The notes under the pieces are model-generated. The model saw only the letters and a program-made list of their open reading frames with translations, was not told the origin of the DNA and ran no database searches. This document shows, in pieces, positions 39,779 to 48,356 of a DNA stretch of 64,000 nucleotides. Position 1 is the stretch's first letter; each line of letters starts with the position of its first letter. The position numbers and the translations under genes were made by a program. Origin of the DNA: Minwuia thermotolerans (GTDB lineage Bacteria; Pseudomonadota; Alphaproteobacteria; Minwuiales; Minwuiaceae); assembly GCA_021604565.1 (NCBI GenBank), contig BQJF01000013.1, positions 1 through 64,000 on the forward strand. The letters run 5' to 3'.

Positions 39779-40495
39779 ATGAGATTTTCCGCACCCGTAT
39801 TCCGCCTGAAGCGTCGCGCACGTCTGCTTTCCCGAAGCGCATCAATCCCGCTGCATCAGGCACTCGACCAGGTGGCCCGCGCGGAGGGGGCCGGAAGCTG
39901 GTCCGCACTTGCCGCCCGACTTGCCGCAGACCGGCCCGCACCGCGTATCATCGGGCAACTGCGCCCCGGTGATCTGCTGCTTCTCGCCGCGCGTCCAGGG
40001 CAGGGCAAGACCATGCTGGCGCTGGAGCTGCTGCTGGAAGTGGCAAGGCGCGGTCAGATGACCTGTTTCTTCACGCTCGACTGGAGCGCGTCGGAGGCAC
40101 AGGCGCGACTGATGTCCTTGCGCCAGGAGGGCGGGGCGATTCCCGATGGGATTCTGATCGACGCGTCGGATGGCATCAGCGCCGACCATGTCATCAGCCG
40201 GATGGGCGATGCAAAGCCCGGCAGTCTGGCCATCATCGACTACATGCAACTGCTGGATCAGGATCGGCGCAAGCCGGAGATTGCTGTCCAGATCGAGGCG
40301 CTGAGGTCATTCGCGGCGCAAACGGGGGTGATCTTCGTCCTGTTGTCACAGATCGACCGGTCTTGGGATGCGGCCCGCAAGCCGTTCCCCGACATGGCGG
40401 ATGTGCGCCTGCCGAACCCGGTGCCGTTCTCGGCATTCGCCAGAGCCTGCTTCCTGCATGACGGGGAGATACGGCTCGACGTCGCATCGGCGTGA
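39779..40495 (+). CDS. DnaB-like RecA-fold ATPase of unknown role
   Basis: A 238-residue protein with a short basic N-terminus (RLKRRARLLSRSA), a helical linker (QALDQVARAEGAGSWSALAARLA) and one RecA-type ATPase domain. Walker A is AARPGQGKTMLALELLLEVA (about 78-90) and Walker B is LAIIDYMQLLD; FVLLSQIDRSWD resembles the DnaB arginine-finger/sensor region. It lacks the DnaB N-terminal domain. ATG 39779 follows CAGGAGG. Annotations of relatives as DNA helicase rest on the core only; whether it unwinds DNA is unknown. It is alone between lpd and a secreted protein gene. Confidence 0.78.
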   Translation: MRFSAPVFRLKRRARLLSRSASIPLHQALDQVARAEGAGSWSALAARLAADRPAPRIIGQLRPGDLLLLAARPGQGKTMLALELLLEVARRGQMTCFFTLDWSASEAQARLMSLRQEGGAIPDGILIDASDGISADHVISRMGDAKPGSLAIIDYMQLLDQDRRKPEIAVQIEALRSFAAQTGVIFVLLSQIDRSWDAARKPFPDMADVRLPNPVPFSAFARACFLHDGEIRLDVASA

Positions 40496-40528
40496 CAGGA
40501 CGCACGTGCCAGGTTCAGTCAGGGAAAC

Positions 40529-41050
40529 CTACCAGCGCGGGCAATCGGCACGTTTAGTGAAATTGCGCAGGGAGAGCAGGTACTGCTCCACCGCCGACTT
40601 GACGGCGGCTGTGCATTCCCCGATCTCCGTCTTCAGGGTGTTGCGATAGAGCCCCATGGCAATGCCGTGGGTAACCGAAATTGCTGCCACCTGGCGCTCC
40701 GACCAGCAACCGCTGTTCCGTTCCCGCTCCATCAGGGGCAGGTATGACTGGTTGCCCCAGTCCAGTTCACAGAACTCCGCGAAGGCGGATCCGGCCCCGC
40801 GGGAGATGACCTGTTGCGTCATGTCGCGGGGCAGCATGCCGTCGATCTTCTCGATGGCATTGGCCGGGGCGCAGGGACTGCCACCGCAGTCGCCCACCTG
40901 AATGTTCGCCACCACCAGATCAGAGACCTCCTTCACCACATCCGGGTCGATCTCCTCGATCATCGAAGGCTCTTCCGCCGCCAGCACAGTGCCACTGAGC
41001 AGGCAGCCGGCAATCAGGGCGACGCACAGGCGGGACTTGCGAAAGGTCAT
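40529..41050 (-). CDS. Secreted protein of unknown function, coupled to sulfurtransferase gene
   Basis: A 173-residue protein with a signal peptide (basic start, hydrophobic core, GTVLAAEE). The mature protein has six cysteines (VGDCGGSPCAP, FCELD, GCWSE, ECTAA, DCPRW), suggesting periplasmic disulfides. No family is recognised. ATG 41050 overlaps the upstream sulfurtransferase stop by one nt (TGATG), so the two are translated together. A role in sulfur handling is conceivable from this linkage but not from the sequence. Confidence 0.72.
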   Translation of the reverse strand: MTFRKSRLCVALIAGCLLSGTVLAAEEPSMIEEIDPDVVKEVSDLVVANIQVGDCGGSPCAPANAIEKIDGMLPRDMTQQVISRGAGSAFAEFCELDWGNQSYLPLMERERNSGCWSERQVAAISVTHGIAMGLYRNTLKTEIGECTAAVKSAVEQYLLSLRNFTKRADCPRW

Positions 41051-41922
41051 CAGCTATCGGTCTCCATGGGCAGGTCGGGGTTCACGCACCACTCGGTCAG
41101 CGAGTTGTCGTACAGCGCCACGTTATCGCGACCCAGCAAGGCCATGACGAACGCCGGTGTCGTTGCCGCAATGCCGCCACCGCAATAGGTGACGACGGGG
41201 CCGGAGCCATCCGCCCCCACATCATCCAGCATCTTCTGCAATTGCGGCAGGGGCAGGAAGGTCTTCGTTGCCGGGTCCAGCATCTCCCGCGCAGGCACGT
41301 TGACGCTGCCCGCGATCCGGCCCGGACGTCCGTAGTGCGTGCCCCCGGTGCCGGAATGCTGGTCCCGCCCCAGCGCGTTGAGCACGACTGTTCCCGGCTC
41401 CGCCAGCGCCGCCCTGACCCGCGCCTGGTCGGCAATCAGTTCCGGGCGGGGACGGGGCGTGAAGGTCGCGGACGGATGCCGGACGCTGCCACTCTCCGTC
41501 GGTCGTGCTTCTGCCTCCCACTTGTCGATACCGCCATCCAGGATCGCGGCATTGTCGAAACCGAAGGCCCGCAGCATCCACCAGACACGGGTCGCCCACA
41601 TGGGATGAAAACGGCTGTAGAGCACGACGCGCGTGTCATCCCCGATCCCGATACGACCGGCCCCTTCGGCGAAGGCCGCCGCCGTCGGCAGGGTGAAACG
41701 CAGGTTCGGATCGGGCCGTGAGAGGTCGGCCTGAATGTCTATGAATGCGGCCCCCGGTATGTGCGCGGCCTGCCAGTCGGTGATGCAGGGCTCGACGCGG
41801 TAGGTGGTCTCCGGGTCTGGCGCCAGCCGGGTGGAGCAGTCGAAGATGCGCAGGTCGGGATCATCCATGCTGGCGGCAAGTTCCGCAGTGCTGATCAGCC
41901 AGCGCGCCTGTCTGTCGGTCAT
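41050..41922 (-). CDS. sseA: Thiosulfate/3-mercaptopyruvate sulfurtransferase (two rhodanese domains)
   Basis: A 290-residue protein with tandem rhodanese domains. The first (about 1-135) has HIPGAAFIDI and FGFDNAAILDGG without a catalytic Cys, and the second (about 150-290) has the active Cys in VVTYCGGGIAATTPA. The loop CGGGIAA is closer to the mercaptopyruvate (CGSG-type) than the thiosulfate loop, hence the probable symbol. ATG 41922 follows GGGGAGGAGCGAC. It moves sulfur to thiophilic acceptors such as cyanide. It leads a two-gene operon with a Cys-rich secreted protein. Confidence 0.88.
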   Translation of the reverse strand: MTDRQARWLISTAELAASMDDPDLRIFDCSTRLAPDPETTYRVEPCITDWQAAHIPGAAFIDIQADLSRPDPNLRFTLPTAAAFAEGAGRIGIGDDTRVVLYSRFHPMWATRVWWMLRAFGFDNAAILDGGIDKWEAEARPTESGSVRHPSATFTPRPRPELIADQARVRAALAEPGTVVLNALGRDQHSGTGGTHYGRPGRIAGSVNVPAREMLDPATKTFLPLPQLQKMLDDVGADGSGPVVTYCGGGIAATTPAFVMALLGRDNVALYDNSLTEWCVNPDLPMETDS

Positions 41923-42030
41923 GTCGCTCCTCCCCCGAAGAAAACTGCGCGCCTGTCCAGCGATTGATACGGTGTCGGGCTATACGGCCCGGCCGATTGG
42001 CGCGATCATGGTGACCATGGAGGACCGATC

Positions 42031-42969
42031 ATGAACGACCAGACACCCGTACGCCAGAGCGCCGTCGGTGACGCCAATCCCTTCGCAGGCGGTTGCGCCT
42101 TTGTCGAGGGGGCCTATGTCCCGATCTCGGAGGCAAAGGTTTCCGTGCTCGACTGGGGCTTCAACAAGTCGGATGTGACCTATGACGTCGTGCATGTGCG
42201 CGACGGCGGGTTCTTCAGGCTGGACGACCACCTTGACCGCTTCTTCGCCTCCATGGCCGCCCTGCGCATGAAGGTGCCGCACGACCGGGCGGAAATGGCG
42301 GAGATCCTGACCGAGTGCGTGCGCCGGGCGGGATTGCGCGATTCCTATGTCGCCATGGTGACGACGCGGGGGGTGCCCGCACACGGACTGCCGCGTCTGC
42401 CCAGTCTGGTGACCAACCGTTTCATCGCCTACGCCATCCCCTGGGTCGATGTGATCAGCGAGGAGGTGCAGGAACGCGGCGCCCATCTGATCATCGCGAA
42501 GACACCGCGCATTCCCGCCGCCTCCGTTGACCCGACAGTGAAGAACTATCACTGGGGGGACATGATCCGTGCGCTGTTCGAGGCGGAGGACGCCGGTGCC
42601 GATACGGCGGTCCTGCTGGATCAGGACGGCTACGTGACGGAGGGACCGGGGTTCAACGTATTCGCTGTCATTGACGGCACGGTGGTCTCGCCGGACCGTG
42701 GCGCGCTGGAGGGGGTGACGCGGCAATCCGTGCTCGATCTCTGTACGGAGCTTGGCATTCCCTGCGAGGTCAGGCCGCTGACAGCCGACGAATTGCGCGA
42801 AGCCGATGAGGTCTTCACCTCCACGACAGCCGGTGGTGTGATGCCGGCGTCACGCATCGACGGACGCATCAAGGGCAATGACCGGCCGGGCCCGGTTTCC
42901 ATGCGCCTGAAGGAAACCTACTGGCAGTTCCACAAGGATGGCTGGCACATTACGCCCATCGATTACTGA
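42031..42969 (+). CDS. PLP class IV aminotransferase (branched-chain or D-amino-acid type)
   Basis: A 312-residue fold-type IV enzyme. The PLP Lys lies in SVDPTVKNYHWGDMI, the phosphate-binding segment in DGYVTEGPGFNVFAV (Glu, Asn), and the conserved C-terminal ADEVFTSTTAGGVMPAS. Sequence resembles D-alanine/branched-chain transaminase-like proteins, but substrate specificity cannot be read from these motifs. ATG 42031 follows CATGGAGGACCGATC. The gene is divergent from sseA (108 bp) and convergent with the permease gene. Confidence 0.85.
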   Translation: MNDQTPVRQSAVGDANPFAGGCAFVEGAYVPISEAKVSVLDWGFNKSDVTYDVVHVRDGGFFRLDDHLDRFFASMAALRMKVPHDRAEMAEILTECVRRAGLRDSYVAMVTTRGVPAHGLPRLPSLVTNRFIAYAIPWVDVISEEVQERGAHLIIAKTPRIPAASVDPTVKNYHWGDMIRALFEAEDAGADTAVLLDQDGYVTEGPGFNVFAVIDGTVVSPDRGALEGVTRQSVLDLCTELGIPCEVRPLTADELREADEVFTSTTAGGVMPASRIDGRIKGNDRPGPVSMRLKETYWQFHKDGWHITPIDY

Positions 42970-42997
42970 CCCCGCCGACGAACCGGCGATCAGCGCC

Positions 42998-44023
42998 TCA
43001 CGCCAGCCAGCCGAAGACATGGCCTGCCGCCATTGAACCGCTGATGGCCAGGATCAGGTAGAGCAGGAACGGCCTGGGTTTCAGTACCGGGAAGATCGCG
43101 ATCGCGCCCCAGATGCTGACCACACCGCCGGAGATCAGGAATGCCATGGCCGCACCTGCTGACATGCCGTGGTCCAGCAGCGCGCGTGTCAGGGGCAGGG
43201 CGGCATAGCCGTCCACGTAGGCTGGTGCACCGACCAGGACCGCCAGCGGGATCGCCCAGCGGCTTTCCTCCCCGACGTAGGCCGACAGGGCCTCCGGCTG
43301 CAGGATCAGACCCAGCAGATGCTCGGCGGCGAAGGCCGGGATCAGGCAGATCAGGATCAGCCGGCTGGTCGCGATCGCGGTCTGCGTGAAGGTCCGGCGG
43401 CGTTCCGGTGTCTTCCAGACCTGCATGTCGAAGCTCGTCTGCGTGCTGCAACCGGCCTGTGACAGGCTGCCGACGATGCCGTTGCTGCGCAGCGGGGTGG
43501 TTGCCCAGTCGCGCCTTGCCAATGCTGCCGTGACCAGACCACCCCAGATCCCCAGGGCAAATGCGGCGAGGGTCTTGCCGATGGCGAATTCCGGTCCCAG
43601 GGTCGCGGCGGTCACGGCCAGCATTGCGGGGTCCGTGATCGGGGACGACAGCCAGAACGCCATCACGGGTGCCAGCGGAACCCCGGCTGCCAGCAGCCCG
43701 GCCATCAGCGGCAGGACTGTCACGCCACAGACCGGCGTAACGGCCCCGATTGCCGAGGCAAGCAGGATGACCTTCAGCATGTGCCCCGCAAACATGCGTG
43801 CAATGCCGTCCCCCGCGCCACTTGCCATGATCCACGCGGCGAGCAGGATTCCGGGGATCACGATGGGCGCGACCGAGACAAGGCTTTCTGCAACGAAGGC
43901 CAGTACGCCCGCCGTGCGGTCGGGAACCAGCAGAAGGCCGCCCGCAATCAGGAACACGGCACCGCCTGTCAAGGCGGCAGATGCCGACAAATGGAATCGT
44001 GGTGATCTCGCGGATCCGGACAT
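42998..44023 (-). CDS. Permease of the YraQ/DUF318 family
   Basis: A 341-residue integral membrane protein with about eight hydrophobic helices. It carries the family hallmark TPVCGVTVLPLMAGLLAAG and its second half repeat (ISGGVVSIWGAIAI), the paired Cys/Gly-rich membrane motif. Members are proposed exporters of metal or organic ions, and some accompany arsenic resistance; the substrate here is unknown. ATG 44023 is chosen from three in-frame ATGs because GGAGG lies five nt before it. The LysR-type regulator is divergent across about 90 bp and is its likely controller. Confidence 0.78.
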   Translation of the reverse strand: MSGSARSPRFHLSASAALTGGAVFLIAGGLLLVPDRTAGVLAFVAESLVSVAPIVIPGILLAAWIMASGAGDGIARMFAGHMLKVILLASAIGAVTPVCGVTVLPLMAGLLAAGVPLAPVMAFWLSSPITDPAMLAVTAATLGPEFAIGKTLAAFALGIWGGLVTAALARRDWATTPLRSNGIVGSLSQAGCSTQTSFDMQVWKTPERRRTFTQTAIATSRLILICLIPAFAAEHLLGLILQPEALSAYVGEESRWAIPLAVLVGAPAYVDGYAALPLTRALLDHGMSAGAAMAFLISGGVVSIWGAIAIFPVLKPRPFLLYLILAISGSMAAGHVFGWLA

Positions 44024-44113
44024 TGGTGCCTCCAGCATCGTGTGGCTGGACTTTCGCGGTATGTGAGGCATATGTGAAACAGGTAATTTGGAAATCAGTC
44101 ATGAGGTTTTCCG

Positions 44114-44965
44114 ATTGAACATCTGAGCAGTGAACTGCTTCGCACCTTCCTCGCTGTGGCGGAGACCGGCAGCATGACGGAAGGTGCGGGACGGATCTTC
44201 CGGTCCCAGTCCGCCACCAGTCTTCAGATTGCGCGGCTGGAGGAAGTGCTTGGGGCGCCGGTGTTTCAGCGTCACGGTCGTGGCGTTCGGCTGACCCGGG
44301 TGGGGGAGCGGTTGCTGCCTGTGGCGCGCGAGGTCACGGAAACCCTCTCCGACACGCTGCGCGAACTGACGGCAGATGGCATTCACGGCACCTTGCGGCT
44401 CGGCATTCCCGATGATGAGAGCACGACGACACTGTCGCGCATCATCGGAGAGTTCACACGCTCCCACCCCCTCGTTGAACTGAACCTGACCTGCGCGCTC
44501 AGTGCCGGGTTTCCTGCCGCGCTGGCCAGCGGTGCCCTCGATCTCGCCGTCTATGAGGTCCAGCATCCCCCTGCGGCAGGGGGCGTCCTGCGGGAGGAAC
44601 CGACAAGCTGGATGGTTTCCCGCCGCCACGACGTGCTGGCCCGTGACCCTCTGCCGGTGGCCCTGTTCGACCGGGATTGCTGGTGGCAGCAGGCCGCGCT
44701 GGACAGTCTTCGCGAGACCGGGCGGCACTATCGCGTTGTCTGCTCCAGCCAGAGTGTCCTGGGTGTGGCCGCCGCCATCGAGGCCGGAATGGCTGTCGGG
44801 CTGCTCGGCCAGGCCAGCCTGACACCGACCATGCAGTGTCTTGGCCCGGAAGACGGGTTTGGCCGGATGCCTGTGTCCCGGCTGATCCTTGGTCAGCGCC
44901 CAGGGGCAGGTGGGGCTGCTGTCGAAGCGATGGCAACGGCGATTCGGCAGGCTTTCGCGAACTGA
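44114..44965 (+). CDS. LysR-family transcriptional regulator
   Basis: An about 284-residue regulator with the N-terminal winged HTH (SELLRTFLAVAETGSMTEG, then FRSQSATSLQIARLEEVLG) and a periplasmic-binding-protein-like effector domain (about 90-280). It is drawn from ATT 44114, because the HTH needs the residues encoded there; the first canonical in-frame start is GTG 44156, which would remove most of helix 1. An ATG at 44101 is out of frame and meets TGA after five codons. It is divergent from the permease gene and probably regulates it. The ligand is unknown. Confidence 0.8.
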   Translation: MEHLSSELLRTFLAVAETGSMTEGAGRIFRSQSATSLQIARLEEVLGAPVFQRHGRGVRLTRVGERLLPVAREVTETLSDTLRELTADGIHGTLRLGIPDDESTTTLSRIIGEFTRSHPLVELNLTCALSAGFPAALASGALDLAVYEVQHPPAAGGVLREEPTSWMVSRRHDVLARDPLPVALFDRDCWWQQAALDSLRETGRHYRVVCSSQSVLGVAAAIEAGMAVGLLGQASLTPTMQCLGPEDGFGRMPVSRLILGQRPGAGGAAVEAMATAIRQAFAN

Positions 44966-45003
44966 CGGGACAGCAACGGCCCCGACACCGCCGGCAGATC
45001 AGA

Positions 45004-46797
45004 TCAGATCAGCCAGCCCTCCACCGATTCCGCGCGGCCCTTCAGCGGAATGTCACCGACACAGGTCGCATCGTCACCGGCGCGCGCGGCGGTCACGGTT
45101 GTTCCACTGGCCAGGATGACTGTTGCACCGGCATTGGCGGACATTCTCGATGCCTGCGTCTCCAGCCGGTTGGCAATATTTACCGTGTCACCGACAATCG
45201 TGTAGTTCATGCGGTCTGTCGCACCGATATTGCCGACAACGACGGGCCCGGTATGGAGGCCGATCCGGACATTGACCGGATCGTCGCGGTGGCTGTTGTC
45301 CTTTGCCACGGCCTCCCGGATGGCCCGTGCGGCCAGTACGGCCCGTGCCGCGTGATCGTCCTGAGGCTCGGGCGCACCCCAGAACGCCATGACCGCGTCA
45401 CCGATGAACTTGTCGATGGTGCCGCCCGTTGCCTCGATCTCGGCCGCCAGCAGATCGAAATGCGCGTTCAGGAATTCGGCCGTCCGCTGGGCGCTCCACT
45501 TCTCCGAGCGGCCCGTGAAACCGCTGATGTCGGTGAACATGACCGTTACCATGCGCTCCTGGCTCGTGGTCGCTTCGGCCTGGCCCTGCGCCATCAGGTT
45601 CTGCACCAGACGCTTCGGGACATAGGTCTCGAACCAGCGCAGTCCCGAAATCATGCCGTTCATGGATGCGGCCGCATTGTCGAGTTCCCGGAAGGAACTG
45701 CGGGGCAGGGGTTCCAGCCCCTCCAGATCCAGCTTGCGCGCCCGATCCGCAAACTGCGCCAGCCTGACAAGCGGGCTGGCCAGACGCCGCGCGGCGAGGA
45801 AGGCGATCAGCAGGCTGAGGATCAGCACCGCGAATCCGGCCAGCCCGGCCATCAGCAGACGCATGAGCTCCGTGGTCACGTCCTCAAGGGGAAACGCGAG
45901 TGCCAGTTTCCATGGCACTTCCCCATAGCGGTCCATCGGCGCGATCAGCAGGACGTGGTTGTTGCCGGGCAGGTTGACGATACGGGATTCGAAGTCTTCG
46001 GCCTGTACGTTCAGAAGCTGGGTGCGCTCCTCCAGATAGGCGCTCAGGATCGGATCGTTGAAATCAGCCGCCGACAGGTGATCTGGCCGCGCATCGGCTG
46101 CAATACGGCCGTCGAACATTGCCGGGTGCGCCAGAACCCGGTCGTCGCCATGAATGATGAAGGCCGTCGCATAGACCTGGGCGGCGGCATTCGCCACGGT
46201 CTGGGCCAGCAGGTCGGTCGGCACCCTGGCGCCGATCATGCCGACGAATTCGCCATCGATCTTCACCGCGCGCTGGTAGGTCAGCAGCGGCGTGCCGATC
46301 TCGTGATTCCAGAGGATTTCGCCCCACTGCGGCGGCTGGTCCGCCGCCGCGGCGATCCGGTCGGTTATGTCGGGAATGCCCAGCAGGTCGCCGCGGCTGA
46401 CCACGCCGCTGCCGTCCTCCCGTCGCACATCCAGCATCTGTGCTTCCAGATCGACGAATGACATGGCGCGGGTCACGGGCGTGGCGGCCAGCGCACCGGT
46501 CATCATCTTGGCCAGCGGACCGTCGATATTGAGCGGCTGACCGGGGTTCTCCGTCTCCAGGAAGGTGCCGACAAAGCCGACCTGTCGCTCCACGGGCCGC
46601 AGTTCCGCATGGATTCCGTTCTGGATGAGTTGCAGCGCAATGCGCGCATTGCCGAGCAGCAGGTCCTGCGTGTTGCGTCGCGCGCTGCCAAAACCGAGGA
46701 ACAGGACGGTCACCACGGCCAGCAGGACCAGCCCACCGATGCCGATGGTCAGGCCCGCGCGCATACCAATCGTCAATCGTGGCAACCGAAGCTTCAT
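45004..46797 (-). CDS. Membrane class III adenylate/guanylate cyclase with Cache-like sensor
   Basis: A 597-residue signalling protein. A membrane helix (about 12-34), a periplasmic Cache-like sensor (about 40-310; TYQRAVKIDGEFVGMIGARV), a second helix (about 318-342), a HAMP-like region, and a cyclase domain (about 415-590). The catalytic residues are present: MFTDISGFT and FIGDAVMAFWG (metal Asp), KFIGD (Lys for adenine) and GDTVNIANRLE (transition-state Asn/Arg). ATG 46797 follows the divergent lysE promoter region. It makes cAMP, or possibly cGMP, in response to an external ligand. Confidence 0.87.
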   Translation of the reverse strand: MKLRLPRLTIGMRAGLTIGIGGLVLLAVVTVLFLGFGSARRNTQDLLLGNARIALQLIQNGIHAELRPVERQVGFVGTFLETENPGQPLNIDGPLAKMMTGALAATPVTRAMSFVDLEAQMLDVRREDGSGVVSRGDLLGIPDITDRIAAAADQPPQWGEILWNHEIGTPLLTYQRAVKIDGEFVGMIGARVPTDLLAQTVANAAAQVYATAFIIHGDDRVLAHPAMFDGRIAADARPDHLSAADFNDPILSAYLEERTQLLNVQAEDFESRIVNLPGNNHVLLIAPMDRYGEVPWKLALAFPLEDVTTELMRLLMAGLAGFAVLILSLLIAFLAARRLASPLVRLAQFADRARKLDLEGLEPLPRSSFRELDNAAASMNGMISGLRWFETYVPKRLVQNLMAQGQAEATTSQERMVTVMFTDISGFTGRSEKWSAQRTAEFLNAHFDLLAAEIEATGGTIDKFIGDAVMAFWGAPEPQDDHAARAVLAARAIREAVAKDNSHRDDPVNVRIGLHTGPVVVGNIGATDRMNYTIVGDTVNIANRLETQASRMSANAGATVILASGTTVTAARAGDDATCVGDIPLKGRAESVEGWLI

Positions 46798-46841
46798 CAA
46801 GGTGCTATACGGGCAATCCGGTTCGGTTAGAAGAGGCTTTG

Positions 46842-47447
46842 ATGAGCGCGGCGATTGAAGGTTTTTTGTTGAGCTTCGGGCTGATTCTCGCAATCGGGGC
46901 GCAGAACGCCTTCGTGCTGCGTCAGGGACTGAAGCGGGAATATGTCCTGACGGTCACGACGATCTGTGCAGTGGCAGACGCGTTGCTGATCGGCGCAGGC
47001 GTCATGGGGCTTGGCAGTCTGATCCGGGAAGCGCCCGGACTGATCCGGATCGTCACCATAGGTGGCGCGATATTCCTGTTCGTTTACGGACTGCTGGCGC
47101 TGCGTCGCGCGTTGTCGCCCTCTGCCCTGCAGGCAGCCGCGGACCGTGGCCTGAGTTACCGGGCGGCGATCCTGACGGTACTGGCCTTCACGTTCCTGAA
47201 CCCGCACGTCTATCTGGACACGGTGGTGATGCTGGGTGGCCTGTCCGCGCGCTATGACCTTGCCAGCCGCTTCGCCTTCTGGGGCGGCGGTGCGCTGGCA
47301 TCGGCCGTCTTCTTCTACAGCCTCGGGTTCGGTGCGCGCTGGCTCTCACCGGTATTTGCGCGCCCGTCGGCCTGGCGGGTCTTCGACGTGATCGTCGGAC
47401 TGATCATGTGGGGCATCGCGGCGTCGCTGCTGGCAACGCTTGCCTGA
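46842..47447 (+). CDS. LysE/ArgO-family amino-acid exporter
   Basis: A 201-residue membrane protein with about six transmembrane helices. The LysE-superfamily start GFLLSFGLILAIGAQNAFVLRQG is the diagnostic motif, with the internal FLNPHVYLDTVV (Pro) kink. Closest to ArgO/LysE exporters of basic amino acids; substrate not proven. ATG 46842 follows AGAGG. It is divergent from the cyclase gene with 44 bp between starts, and its stop abuts the DUF4167 stop with no gap, so both transcripts must end inside the opposite gene. Confidence 0.87.
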   Translation: MSAAIEGFLLSFGLILAIGAQNAFVLRQGLKREYVLTVTTICAVADALLIGAGVMGLGSLIREAPGLIRIVTIGGAIFLFVYGLLALRRALSPSALQAAADRGLSYRAAILTVLAFTFLNPHVYLDTVVMLGGLSARYDLASRFAFWGGGALASAVFFYSLGFGARWLSPVFARPSAWRVFDVIVGLIMWGIAASLLATLA

Positions 47448-48212
47448 TCAGTCAGCCGCATCCTCGGAAGCCGAATCCGCCGACGCCGCAGGTGCAGCGG
47501 AGACGGGGCTTTCCTCGCGGGGCTTGCGCGGCCTGCGCACGCGCTTCACGACACGTTCCAGGCCAGCAGTGTCCGATTCCTCGACCTGTGCCACGGGTTC
47601 CGGTGCAGGCGCGGGGACGGGTGTCGGGGTATCTTCATCCCGGGCATCCTGCGCAGCCTGCGGCTGGCTGTCTGCCTGTCCGTCGCGGTCCCGGTTGTCG
47701 TTGCGGCGGGGGCGGCGCGGCTGCCGGGGTGCGCGTTCCTGGCGCTCGCCACGATCCTGAGCCTCCGACCGGTCCTGGTCATCGTCTTCATCGCCCTGGT
47801 TCTGCCGGCCCCGGTTGTCGTCACCGTTGTTGTTGTTGTTGCGGCCCTGGTTGCGCCGCTGTCCGCGACGGGGATCATCGGGCTGATCCTGCTCGGCCAT
47901 GTCGCGATCTTCGTCATTGCCCTGCTGGTTGTTCTGATCGTAGTCGCCGCCACCGTTCTGCTGTGGCCGGTTGTTCGGCTGCTGGCTGGACATGATGCGG
48001 TAGTAGTGCTCGGCATGCTGCCAGAACCCTTCCGCCGCAATCGGGTCCCCTGTCGCCTGCGAGTCCCGCGCCAACTGGCTGTACTTCTCGTAAACCTGGC
48101 TGGCGTTGCCCCGGATCTTGCCCTCGGGCCCGTTGCTCTCAAAGCTGCGGTTGGGATTCGGTGCGCGCCGGTTTGAACGACCGCGCGCACGGTTCTTGTT
48201 GGGTGCTCTCAT
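47448..48212 (-). CDS. DUF4167 protein with disordered RNA-binding-like tail
   Basis: A 254-residue protein. The N-terminal DUF4167 domain (about 1-75) has MRAPNKNRARGR and IRGNASQVYEKYSQLARDS, with AEHYYRIM at its end. The rest (about 75-254) is very low in complexity: Asn/Gln/Asp/Arg/Gly-rich (RNQGRNNNNNGDD), then Pro/Ala. RG- and RN-rich tails suggest RNA binding, but no function is established. ATG 48212 is used; the frame has a second ATG at 48248. It sits downstream of prmC as in many alphaproteobacteria, convergent with lysE. Confidence 0.85.
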   Translation of the reverse strand: MRAPNKNRARGRSNRRAPNPNRSFESNGPEGKIRGNASQVYEKYSQLARDSQATGDPIAAEGFWQHAEHYYRIMSSQQPNNRPQQNGGGDYDQNNQQGNDEDRDMAEQDQPDDPRRGQRRNQGRNNNNNGDDNRGRQNQGDEDDDQDRSEAQDRGERQERAPRQPRRPRRNDNRDRDGQADSQPQAAQDARDEDTPTPVPAPAPEPVAQVEESDTAGLERVVKRVRRPRKPREESPVSAAPAASADSASEDAAD

Positions 48213-48356
48213 TGATCCGCCAAATTGTCGCTTCGGGATATCATCCATCGTCTACTGACGAGAGATGTCTGCTCGCGCAAACGCGCTTTTGTGTGAGCTG
48301 TCGGTCCGGGGAATCTGCCAAGTGACATATCACGCCCGAAAGGCCGTGGCAGAAAG

